In this document: positions 41,446-48,467 of the stretch, in pieces | Numbering within the stretch: the stretch's first letter is position 1 | Layout of the letters: each line of letters begins with the position of its first letter | From: Loktanella sp. 3ANDIMAR09 | GTDB lineage: Bacteria; Pseudomonadota; Alphaproteobacteria; Rhodobacterales; Rhodobacteraceae | Direction: 5' to 3' | Assembly: GCF_001420005.1 (NCBI RefSeq) | Contig: NZ_LJAK01000010.1 | Location: 1-64,000 of the forward strand | DNA: 64,000 nucleotides | Position numbers and translations under genes: made by a program | Notes under the pieces: generated by a model | Told to the model about the DNA's origin: nothing | Databases searched by the model: none | What the model saw: only the letters and a program-made list of their open reading frames with translations

Positions 41446-43832
41446 GAAAGCCTCCAGAAGTCAGCGCGGTCGCGGTAATCGGGGCCGACGAGCGCCTCAC
41501 CTTTCTCCATGCCGCCGAGGATGGTGAGATTGGGCCCAAGGGCGCTCAGATCGGCATCGACGACGATCGAGCCCTGATCGTCACGGATGAGCGCCAAGCG
41601 GCTGTTGCTGCCGGTGTTGAGAAGGACGTCGAGCTCCTTCTCCGTGAGGTTCAGCATGGCGTAGTCCGCAGGCTGCGCGCGGATATTGGGCAGCAGGATC
41701 TGCGTCGGCACCGCCTCGACGATGGTCTTGCCGGTCCGGGTGCGCTCAAGCTGGCTTGCGTATTGCGTCATCATCACCGCGACCGTGTTCTGCTTGCGCG
41801 CGGTCACCAGCCAGTTCGACAGCCGTTCGGCGAAATACGCGTTGTCGAGGGCCTTCCAGGCCTCGTCGATCACGATGATGGTCGGGCGGCGATCCTCGAT
41901 CTCGCGCTCGACCCGGCGGAAAAGATAGGAGAGGACCGCCAGCCGTTCCTTGTCGGCCTCGCTGTCGAGAATGCCGGTCAGATCGAAGCCCACCACATCG
42001 CCTTTGAGCGAAAAAGTGTCCTCAAGGCTCTGCCCGAAGATCCAGCCATAGCGGCCGTCTTCGGTCCACTCGAGCAGGCGCTGGTGCAGATCGCCGCCAT
42101 CATCGGTGGACACAAAAAGCGATGCGAAATCCCGCCAGTTCCGCAGGGCCGGATTGGTGGCCTGGGCATTCTGGCGCACGACCTCCTGGATGCGGTTGGT
42201 CTGCGCCGGGGTCAGGGGCTTGTCGGCGCGGTAGAGCAGGGTTGTGAGCCAATCCGAGAGCCAGGCGGTGCCGCGCGCATCGGTCTCGGTCCAGAGCGGG
42301 TTGAGACCCGTGGGCTGGCCGGCGTTCAGGGAGGCGTAGCGCCCGCCATTGGCGCGGACCGCCATCTCCATGCCAAGACGGTAATCGAAGACGAAGATCC
42401 GCGCCCCTGCTCGACGGGCTTGGGTCATCAGGAAGGCCGACAACACCGATTTGCCCGACCCGGGCCGCCCCATGATCAGGGTATGCCCGCTGGTCGGTTC
42501 TTTGTCGGGCGAGCCTTGCTCGTGATAGGAGAACCGGTAGGCGCTCTGCTCCGGCGTGGGCAAATATGTGATGACCCGGCCCCAGGGGGTAAGTGCTGCG
42601 GGTTTTCCGAGCTGCGTCCGGTGGAAGGCCGCGAAATCCGCGAAGTTGCGATTGGTGACGGCGCTGGCGCGGACGCGCTTGGGCTGGTTGCCGGGATGCT
42701 GGCTGAGGTAATGCGCCTTGGCCGCGACCCGCTCGCCAATCATTTTCACGCCCTCGGTCGCGGCGGCGTTCACGATCTCGGCGCTGAGGGTTTGCAGTTC
42801 TTCGAGCGTGTCGCAAAAGAGCGTCACGACCATGTGATGCTCGCCGAAGCTTTGGCGCTTGGCCTCGAGATCATCGGCGGCGATGTCGAGGGCTTCCAGG
42901 AGCGAAAGGGCTGCGTCCTGGCTGGCCTGCATCTGGCGCTTTTGCCGCTTGATGCGGCCCGCCATGAGGTTCGAATTGATCGGCGTGAAGGAGTGCGTCA
43001 CGATCATGTCGACCGGCAGGTTCAGCATGTCGAACATGGTGCAGGAGGTGCCTTCCGAGTATTCTCCGATGGTGAAGCTCTTGCCGTAGCGGTGGCCCAC
43101 GACGCCCTCGGAAAGCTCGAAATGGTCGCCGTGAAACGTCACGCGGGTATTGGCGACGTTGAAGGACAAAAAGCCGTAGGTGTTGGCCGGGTAGAGCGGC
43201 AGCTCGGTGCCCGTGTTGAGCGCGCCCAGAAACCCCACCAACTCTCCCGATCCAGCTGACAGCAGGCGCGGCTTGAGCTCGGTAAGCCCCGAGAGGAAGA
43301 CGTTCACGGCCTCGCCGAGGCGCTGCAGGCGCTTGCGGGTCTCCTCCTTCAACCGATCGGGCGCGCTGCGGCTGAGAAACGGCAGTAGGCTTTTGGGGGG
43401 CGGGCGGTGAATGACGGTGAGCGTCAGTGTTTTGTCGCGCAGCCCACTGGTCTCGAGTTTCGCGCGCCAGCGCCGGTCCACCTCGCCCGCGAAGCTGTCC
43501 TCACGGATGAGGTCGAGATCAGGTTTGATGGCCTTGGAGACCTTGTGGACGTAATAGCTGAATTCCGGCCCGAGTTGCGCGACGATGCGGGCAAAAAGCG
43601 CCGTCACCTTGTCGAGATAGGCATCGTCCGTCGTGTAGCTGTTGATCCCCTCGAGCCGGATGCAGCGGAAGAGTTCGTTCACCCGTGTCCGCACGGTCTG
43701 GTCGTCAACGAGGCTCACATAGGGCAGCATATGCGCGAGGCGGGTCTCGCGCGCATACCAGTCCGGCGTCATTGTGCGGGGGTCGAGCGCAGCATCACGA
43801 GCTTCATCACGGGGCATAGCTGTCCCCGCCAT
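41442..43832 (-). CDS. virB4: VirB4 secretion ATPase
   Basis: A 796-residue ATPase of the VirB4/TrbE family: an N-terminal inner-membrane-associated domain (about 1-400) and a C-terminal AAA domain with Walker A GRPGSGKS (about 455) and Walker B IIVIDEAW (about 652). It is the largest energising protein of the channel and recruits VirB3. It overlaps virB3 by 26 bases. A second Met five codons in is an alternative start. Confidence 0.95.
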   Translation of the reverse strand: MAGTAMPRDEARDAALDPRTMTPDWYARETRLAHMLPYVSLVDDQTVRTRVNELFRCIRLEGINSYTTDDAYLDKVTALFARIVAQLGPEFSYYVHKVSKAIKPDLDLIREDSFAGEVDRRWRAKLETSGLRDKTLTLTVIHRPPPKSLLPFLSRSAPDRLKEETRKRLQRLGEAVNVFLSGLTELKPRLLSAGSGELVGFLGALNTGTELPLYPANTYGFLSFNVANTRVTFHGDHFELSEGVVGHRYGKSFTIGEYSEGTSCTMFDMLNLPVDMIVTHSFTPINSNLMAGRIKRQKRQMQASQDAALSLLEALDIAADDLEAKRQSFGEHHMVVTLFCDTLEELQTLSAEIVNAAATEGVKMIGERVAAKAHYLSQHPGNQPKRVRASAVTNRNFADFAAFHRTQLGKPAALTPWGRVITYLPTPEQSAYRFSYHEQGSPDKEPTSGHTLIMGRPGSGKSVLSAFLMTQARRAGARIFVFDYRLGMEMAVRANGGRYASLNAGQPTGLNPLWTETDARGTAWLSDWLTTLLYRADKPLTPAQTNRIQEVVRQNAQATNPALRNWRDFASLFVSTDDGGDLHQRLLEWTEDGRYGWIFGQSLEDTFSLKGDVVGFDLTGILDSEADKERLAVLSYLFRRVEREIEDRRPTIIVIDEAWKALDNAYFAERLSNWLVTARKQNTVAVMMTQYASQLERTRTGKTIVEAVPTQILLPNIRAQPADYAMLNLTEKELDVLLNTGSNSRLALIRDDQGSIVVDADLSALGPNLTILGGMEKGEALVGPDYRDRADFWRLS

Positions 43833-44085
43833 GGATGGACCTGTTGCGCGTGGGCGGTGTCTCCTGCAGGGCCGTCATCATCACGTCGATGAAACGCGGG
43901 TCCCAATCCGCGGCCTTCCACAGCACCGGATAGAGCAGGGCGGCGACACCCAGCACCGCGATGTGCTGGACCCAGACGAACAAGAGCACCGAGCCAAAGA
44001 GCCAGACCATCGCATACATGATGGGCAGGCCCAGAAGCTTGGGCGGCCGCACGAGGCCGAGAAAGAGAGGCGCGCGCTCAGCCAC
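43807..44085 (-). CDS. virB3: VirB3 inner-membrane protein
   Basis: A 92-residue protein with the VirB3 signature near the N-terminus (RAPLFLGLVRPPKLLGLP) followed by two hydrophobic stretches. It works with VirB4 in pilus assembly. I chose GTG 44085, which overlaps the end of virB2. The longer upstream reading is out-of-frame sequence from virB2. Confidence 0.85.
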   Translation of the reverse strand: MAERAPLFLGLVRPPKLLGLPIMYAMVWLFGSVLLFVWVQHIAVLGVAALLYPVLWKAADWDPRFIDVMMTALQETPPTRNRSIHGGDSYAP

Positions 44086-44473
44086 CGGCAAAGACCGCGG
44101 CAACGATCGTCGGGGCAGCCGCGACACCAGCGATGCCCACGAGGACCCAGAGCGCCTGGCGCAGATCGATGATGTTGAAGAACCAGCTGAGAAAGACCCC
44201 GAGAACGGCCAGCGTCGCGATGACAACGCCAAGTGGGCCGGTCAGCGCATCGACGATGCCCTGTAACAGGCTTTGGATCGGGGAGAGATCAATGCTCTGG
44301 GCGAGGGCGGGTTCGGCAATCAGCAGGAATAGCGCCAGCGAGGCGACAAAGAGGTTTGAAATCCAACTTGTTTGGAAAAAGCGGTATCGCCAATGCACTG
44401 CCGCGCTGCGCGCTCTCGTGACATTGCCGATAAGTGTTTTGAGTAATGATTTCCAAAAAAGTTGGGACATCAT
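44078..44473 (-). CDS. virB2: VirB2/TrbC pilin
   Basis: A 131-residue prepilin. A long basic leader (about 58 residues, ending LLIAEPALAQ) precedes a mature pilin of about 72 residues with two hydrophobic segments around GPLGVVIATLAVLGVFLSWF and QALWVLVGIAGVAAAPTIVA. It forms the conjugative pilus. The leader is longer than usual for the family. Confidence 0.85.
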   Translation of the reverse strand: MMSQLFWKSLLKTLIGNVTRARSAAVHWRYRFFQTSWISNLFVASLALFLLIAEPALAQSIDLSPIQSLLQGIVDALTGPLGVVIATLAVLGVFLSWFFNIIDLRQALWVLVGIAGVAAAPTIVAAVFAGG

Positions 44474-45138
44474 GAATTTGATCCTTCCAATCGGGCCACG
44501 ACGGCCATGACGCGGGCCACGTGGTTCTGGGTTTCTCGGTAAGGGGGAATGCCACCGTGTTGGCGCACGGCGTCCGGACCCGCGTTGTAGGCCGCCAGCG
44601 CCAGATGCGGATCGCCGAAGCGCTCCAGCATCATCGCGAGGTAGCGGGCAGAGCCGTCGAGGTTCTGTTGGGGGTCACTCGGGTCAACGCCGAGGTCGCG
44701 CGCGGTGTCGGGCATCAGCTGACCAAGGCCAATGGCGCCCGCATGTGAGATCGCATCCTGCCGATAGCCGCTCTCCACTTCGATATTGGCGCGGTAGAGG
44801 CTCAGCCAGCCCGTGACGGAAAGCTCCGCGCGCCTTAGGCCGGGGTGGCTGGCATAACGCAGGGCCGTGGTCTGAATCCCGGAAAGGACATCGGCGCGGG
44901 GCAGGGGAGTCGGGCGGGCAAGCGCCGCGACTTGGACGCCCTCTTGCTCGGCCTCTACCTCGCCGAAGATCGCGATCCCATCGGAGGCCGAACTCTGACC
45001 AATCCCGTCATTGTAGTTTCGAGCAAAGCTGCTTTGGGAGCGGGACGGGGTCAGAGAGCCGTCGCCCTCCATGACCAGGACCATTTGCGCTGAGGCAGGT
45101 GCTGCGACCAGCCAGAGACAGACGAGGTTAGTTGTCAG
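44470..45138 (-). CDS. Second lytic transglycosylase
   Basis: About 222 residues. A signal peptide (NLVCLWLVAAPASAQ) precedes an SLT domain with VESGYRQDAISHAGAIGLGQLMP (catalytic Glu) and ALAAYNAGPDAVRQHGG. It is the second peptidoglycan hydrolase of this operon. No ATG or GTG lies where the signal peptide should begin. CTG 45138, overlapping the previous stop, is my best guess, so the exact start is uncertain. Confidence 0.8.
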   Translation of the reverse strand: MTTNLVCLWLVAAPASAQMVLVMEGDGSLTPSRSQSSFARNYNDGIGQSSASDGIAIFGEVEAEQEGVQVAALARPTPLPRADVLSGIQTTALRYASHPGLRRAELSVTGWLSLYRANIEVESGYRQDAISHAGAIGLGQLMPDTARDLGVDPSDPQQNLDGSARYLAMMLERFGDPHLALAAYNAGPDAVRQHGGIPPYRETQNHVARVMAVVARLEGSNS

Positions 45139-45508
45139 CGCCCTTGTCTGATGGGGCTTTGTTTGGCGGGGCGAGTTTGTGCGTACGGCTTGTACCCGCC
45201 TCAAGCGGCAGGTCGACATGCGCAAAGCCAAGGCCAATGAAGAAAGACACCACGCCGGAGATCGTCTTGAACTCGCGGATCTTGATATCGTTGTAGGTCG
45301 TCCGCGTGCGGGCGGTGACGAGGAGCTTTTCCACCCCGTCATCAGAGACAACGCGCATGATCCAGACCCCGTAATAGCTGGGGCCTTTCTTGTGTGCCGA
45401 CTCCTGGCACAGGATTTCTGCGCTATAGCCGCTTTCCACGAGCTCGCGGAACCTGGCTTCCGTAACCACATTTGGTGCTTCGATGTCCCAGTTCATGGCC
45501 CGGCTCAC
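45128..45508 (-). CDS. First gene of the virB operon, unknown function
   Basis: A 126-residue protein with a GTG start at 45508 preceded by GGAG (an ATG lies four codons later). The soluble core carries YYGVWIMRVVSDDGVEKLLVTA and a weakly hydrophobic segment near SGVVSFFIGLGFAHVDLP, then a polar tail. It leads the operon, just downstream of the promoter-like palindrome at 45561. No family is recognised; a transfer-regulatory or early-assembly role is a guess from position. Confidence 0.65.
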   Translation of the reverse strand: MSRAMNWDIEAPNVVTEARFRELVESGYSAEILCQESAHKKGPSYYGVWIMRVVSDDGVEKLLVTARTRTTYNDIKIREFKTISGVVSFFIGLGFAHVDLPLEAGTSRTHKLAPPNKAPSDKGADN

Positions 45509-45560
45509 GCTTTCTCCAATGGCGCAACCCCGGGCATTCCCACTTGAAGCCCAGAGTTAC

Positions 45561-45574
45561 GGTAGTATACTATC
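45561..45574. promoter_or_regulatory. Palindrome upstream of the virB operon
   Basis: GGTAGTATACTATC contains the perfect 10-bp palindrome TAGTATACTA (45563-45572). It lies 53 bases upstream of the first virB-operon start codon, on the promoter side. Similar AT-rich blocks occur before mobC (TATATTATC at 26666-26674) and before the secreted protein at 47590 (TATACTAT at 47634-47641). Confidence 0.5.
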
Positions 45575-45664
45575 AACCGCAAGATGTAATATCGTGCTTT
45601 AGCTGTAGTTTGGTCACGCAAACACTAGTCACGGCCAGTGTCCGCGATCAAGGAGATAACAGGT

Positions 45665-45958
45665 TTGAGAAACCGCAGGTTGAGAGGCCAACACCTATTG
45701 CGGGCTGTACCGATACTCCTGGTTGTCCCTGGCGCGGGTTTCGCAGAGTCCTGCTTCGCCCCGGCCCGTCCTTTTCTGCCAAGTGATTCGCAGGCGGCGC
45801 GGGACTATGCGGACATCATCCGTGGCGATTTCGAAGACTACATCCAGGATATCCAGAGCTACTTCCGTTGCCTCGACAGCGAACGCGCCCGCGCGTTCGA
45901 GGAAGCGAGGGAGGTCAGTGAGGACTACGGCCGGTTTCTGCAATTGGTAGGGGATTGA
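45665..45958 (+). CDS. Small secreted protein
   Basis: About 97 residues with a signal peptide (LLRAVPILLVVPGAGFAES), then a helical acidic mature part (RDYADIIRGDFEDYIQDIQSYF) and one Cys in each part. TTG 45665 is favoured because AAGGAG lies nine bases upstream; a GTG at 45638 is the alternative. It is divergent from the virB operon. The function is unknown; mating-pair surface or exclusion functions are possible from context only. Confidence 0.6.
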   Translation: MRNRRLRGQHLLRAVPILLVVPGAGFAESCFAPARPFLPSDSQAARDYADIIRGDFEDYIQDIQSYFRCLDSERARAFEEAREVSEDYGRFLQLVGD

Positions 45959-46082
45959 TGGGCAGCCTCGGGAGCATCAGACTTGCAGCCCATGGAAACC
46001 AGACGCCGATAACACCCTCAAATATCTACTTTTTAGATAACAGATTTCATCCGCTAGCGACGTCACAAAAGGTATGTGACGC

Positions 46083-46340
46083 GTGGCAAAAACAATCAGA
46101 ACAAATGGCCAGTTGGCGCTCGTCCGTGCGTTGGTTGATGCACGTCAGAATGCGGGTCTCAGCCAGCAGCAGTTGGCGGCGAAGCTCAAACGCCACCAGT
46201 CGTTTGTGGCACGCCTCGAAAGCGGTGAGCGTCGTATCGACGTCGTGGAGTTTACAGTCCTGGCGAGGGTCATTGGCTTTGATAAGGATGAAGTCCTGGC
46301 GATCGTTGAAGCCGCCACGGAGCCCGACCACCGGATTTGA
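46083..46340 (+). CDS. XRE-family HTH regulator
   Basis: An 85-residue protein that is almost entirely one Cro/C1-type helix-turn-helix (ARQNAGLSQQQLAAKLKRHQSFVARLESGERRIDVVE). GTG start. It is a candidate repressor for nearby transfer genes, whose promoter regions share a TATAcTAT-like palindromic motif. That link is an inference from proximity. Confidence 0.8.
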   Translation: MAKTIRTNGQLALVRALVDARQNAGLSQQQLAAKLKRHQSFVARLESGERRIDVVEFTVLARVIGFDKDEVLAIVEAATEPDHRI

Positions 46341-46506
46341 GCCATTTCAACTTTCGAGAACACGGGAGCTGACTTCTCCCGGTGTTTATACGTTACCGCG
46401 AGGACGAACAGTAACCGATTTTAACGAGGGCCGGCACACGGTTGCAGCAACCGCTTTGGATCTGAGCTGCTATCCGCAACGCCAAATTGCAGGAAGTCAG
46501 TAAACA

Positions 46507-46731
46507 GTGAACGAAAATGAGGTTGAAGGCATCGCGATCGCCAATTTGATTGCAGCCGATGAAGAAACCATTGTCGGCTGGGTTTATCGCTGGAACACAG
46601 GTGCTCTGGCAATCCGGTGGGACATGCATGGCCCACAGCGCGTGTCAAAGATTTACCCGGATCTCTGCGATGCCGATAAAGCTGAAATTGACTTCGCGTC
46701 TCTCACGCAGCTGCCCTGTCGCAACGACTGA
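46507..46731 (+). CDS. Small acidic protein, unknown function
   Basis: A 74-residue ORF with a GTG start: MNENEVEGIAIANLIAADEE, then TIVGWVYRWNTGALAIRWDM. Its composition and a plausible fold-like block suggest that it is expressed. Similar short proteins occur on alphaproteobacterial plasmids. It has no clear ribosome binding site, so confidence is moderate. Confidence 0.5.
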   Translation: MNENEVEGIAIANLIAADEETIVGWVYRWNTGALAIRWDMHGPQRVSKIYPDLCDADKAEIDFASLTQLPCRND

Positions 46732-46834
46732 CTTAGTAGAATATGGCCATTATGGCCCTCGATTGTGTGAGTGTGCCTGCGTTGCAGGTTTGATTTCGTA
46801 CGAGGCTCTGCGCGACGTCGCGGCGCCTCAACAG

Positions 46835-47590
46835 TCAGTAATTGACCTGCTCGAAGCCGTAATTCCCGCTATAGTCACGCCACTCAACGAAGACGGATCT
46901 GTGATAAATGTTCGGGCAGTGCTCGCCCCACCGCTCGAGACCGGCATGCGCAGCAGGAAGCGCTGCGGGTGACGACGCCCTCCAAGAAAAATCGCCCTGG
47001 ATCCCGTAGGTGCCGAGGACAACGACGGCGCTGCGGTTGCAGTCGCCATCTCGCCCGGATTCATGCTGGCGGGCATAACGAACGTCAAAGACGCGGATGG
47101 AGCGCACGAAATTGAATTCCGGCCCGCTGATATCGATGTCGGCGCGGTCTTCTACGAGCTGGAGGGCGTAATCAGCCCGCGCGAGGTTCCCCCAGACAGC
47201 GTCGGAGCCTTTCAGCCCGAGCATTCCGCCTGCCTCGGCTGCCTGACCGAAGAGCGGGGCTGAAGAGTTTGGTGGGGTTCCTGAACCACTATATAGGGCA
47301 TCGAAGATCCGGTCCGTGGGGCGCGACCTGGCAGGCCCATCGTAAGACGCACCCATGGGGCAGCGCCAAATCTGCAGCGGCGGCTCCACCGGCCAAGGTG
47401 TGATGCGCCGGATAAACTCGGCCCGCGCGCGTGCGCATGGCACGGAAGCCGGCCACCCACCGGACAAACACAACAGGATGGCGCAATCGATCTGATAGGT
47501 TTGGGCGAGTGCTTGCGTCGGAACTGTTGGGCCGGTCAAGGCGAGAGCTAAAAAGGCCACCAGAGGGAGGTTTTTGAATTCGAAACGCAT
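46835..47590 (-). CDS. Secreted Cys-containing protein, unknown function
   Basis: A 251-residue protein with a signal peptide (LPLVAFLALALTGPTVPTQA, cleavage near residue 29) and several cysteines that could form disulphides (CAILLCLSGGWPASVPC). A Tyr/Trp-rich C-terminus (VEWRDYSGNYGFEQVNY) ends it. It has its own promoter (47618-47646) and lies between the virB operon and the FitA/B island. It is probably exported. Similar proteins accompany rhodobacteral conjugation loci to my knowledge, but the role is unknown. Confidence 0.7.
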   Translation of the reverse strand: MRFEFKNLPLVAFLALALTGPTVPTQALAQTYQIDCAILLCLSGGWPASVPCARARAEFIRRITPWPVEPPLQIWRCPMGASYDGPARSRPTDRIFDALYSGSGTPPNSSAPLFGQAAEAGGMLGLKGSDAVWGNLARADYALQLVEDRADIDISGPEFNFVRSIRVFDVRYARQHESGRDGDCNRSAVVVLGTYGIQGDFSWRASSPAALPAAHAGLERWGEHCPNIYHRSVFVEWRDYSGNYGFEQVNY

Positions 47591-47617
47591 GGCAAGGACC
47601 CTTGACGATCTTCACCC

Positions 47618-47646
47618 AGCATACATACGAAAATATACTATTGCAA
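47618..47646 (-). promoter_or_regulatory. Promoter of the secreted-protein gene
   Basis: Read on the minus strand: -35 TTGCAA (47641-47646) and -10 TATGCT (47618-47623) with a 17-base spacer, about 30 bases upstream of the start at 47590. The spacer includes the TATACTAT-like block shared with other transfer-gene promoters. Confidence 0.55.
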
Positions 47647-47746
47647 CATTGGTGATGTGTATTGCGGTTGCGGTGGTCGGCAAGATCGCGAGCCGACAGC
47701 GTCGGCTTGCCCACCCTGAGGAAGCCATGCGTTCCAGCGATTAGCC

Positions 47747-47775
47747 TTGATCGCATTGATTGCGATGATTACACT
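47747..47775 (+). promoter_or_regulatory. fitAB promoter and operator
   Basis: -35 TTGATC (47747-47752) and -10 TACACT (47770-47775), 17 bases apart, overlap the inverted repeat ATCGCA (47750-47755), TTGAT, TGCGAT (47761-47766). This is a typical binding site for a ribbon-helix-helix antitoxin that represses its own operon. The antitoxin starts at 47793 with AGGAGG upstream. Confidence 0.65.
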
Positions 47776-47792
47776 CCTATCAGGAGGAGATC

Positions 47793-48041
47793 ATGGCAAG
47801 CATTACCATCCGGAACCTTGACGATGACGTGAAGCGCCGCCTTCGCATCCGTGCGGCTGAGCACGGCCGTTCGATGGAAGAGGAGGCGCGCGAGATCTTG
47901 CGCCATGTTGTCGGCGAAGCGAAGCCATCCCACGATCTTGCCGCGGCCATCCGCGCGCGGGTCGCGCCTCTGGGTGGCGTTGATCTCGACCTTCCGCAGC
48001 GTGAAGCCATGCGTGAACCGCCCGCGTTCGACCAGGCCTGA
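47793..48041 (+). CDS. fitA: FitA-like antitoxin
   Basis: An 82-residue protein with an N-terminal ribbon-helix-helix (ASITIRNLDDDVKRRLRIRA), the helix GRSMEEEAREILRHVV and a C-terminal toxin-binding tail. This is the FitA/StbC antitoxin layout. It should bind the operator at 47750-47766 and block the PIN toxin. The GTG start of the toxin follows four bases after its stop. Confidence 0.9.
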   Translation: MASITIRNLDDDVKRRLRIRAAEHGRSMEEEAREILRHVVGEAKPSHDLAAAIRARVAPLGGVDLDLPQREAMREPPAFDQA

Positions 48042-48044
48042 CGC

Positions 48045-48467
48045 GTGATCATCCTCGACACGAATGTCCTCTCTGAGCTGTTGCGCCCGGCTCCCGAGCC
48101 GAGGGTCGAGCAATGGCTGTCGGCGCAGGACGGGCTCAACGTCTATCTGACCTCGATATCGGAAGCGGAACTGCGCTACGGCCTCGCGATAATGGGAAAC
48201 GGCAAGCGGCGCGCCGCGCTGGTTGATGCAGTGGACAGCATCCTGCGTGAGGACCTTGCGGGGCGCATTCTGCCTTTCGACAGCGCCGCCGCGCAGTCCT
48301 ATGCCGCCATCTCCGCCGCACGACGGTCCGCCGGGCGAACGATCGCCCAGGCCGATTGCCAGATTGCCTCAATTGCCCACACCCGTGGTGCCTCCGTCGC
48401 CACGCGTAACACGCCTGACTTCGAGGGTTGCGATATCGACCTGATCAACCCCTGGACAGCCGAATGA
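48045..48467 (+). CDS. fitB: FitB/VapC PIN-domain toxin
   Basis: A 140-residue PIN ribonuclease: MIILDTNVLSELLRP with the first acid D5, SEAELRYGL, the Asp in TIAQADCQIA (about residue 104) and VATRNTPDFEGC at the C-terminus, as in FitB-type toxins. The stop overlaps the methyltransferase start as ATGA (48464-48467). That couples a toxin-antitoxin pair directly to a restriction-modification-like gene. Confidence 0.9.
   Translation: MIILDTNVLSELLRPAPEPRVEQWLSAQDGLNVYLTSISEAELRYGLAIMGNGKRRAALVDAVDSILREDLAGRILPFDSAAAQSYAAISAARRSAGRTIAQADCQIASIAHTRGASVATRNTPDFEGCDIDLINPWTAE

Noticed and set aside
41763-43259. 498-residue plus-strand ORF opposite virB4
   Set aside because: Antisense to a well-supported VirB4 ATPase with Walker motifs; rich in Gly, Arg and His and without recognised motifs.
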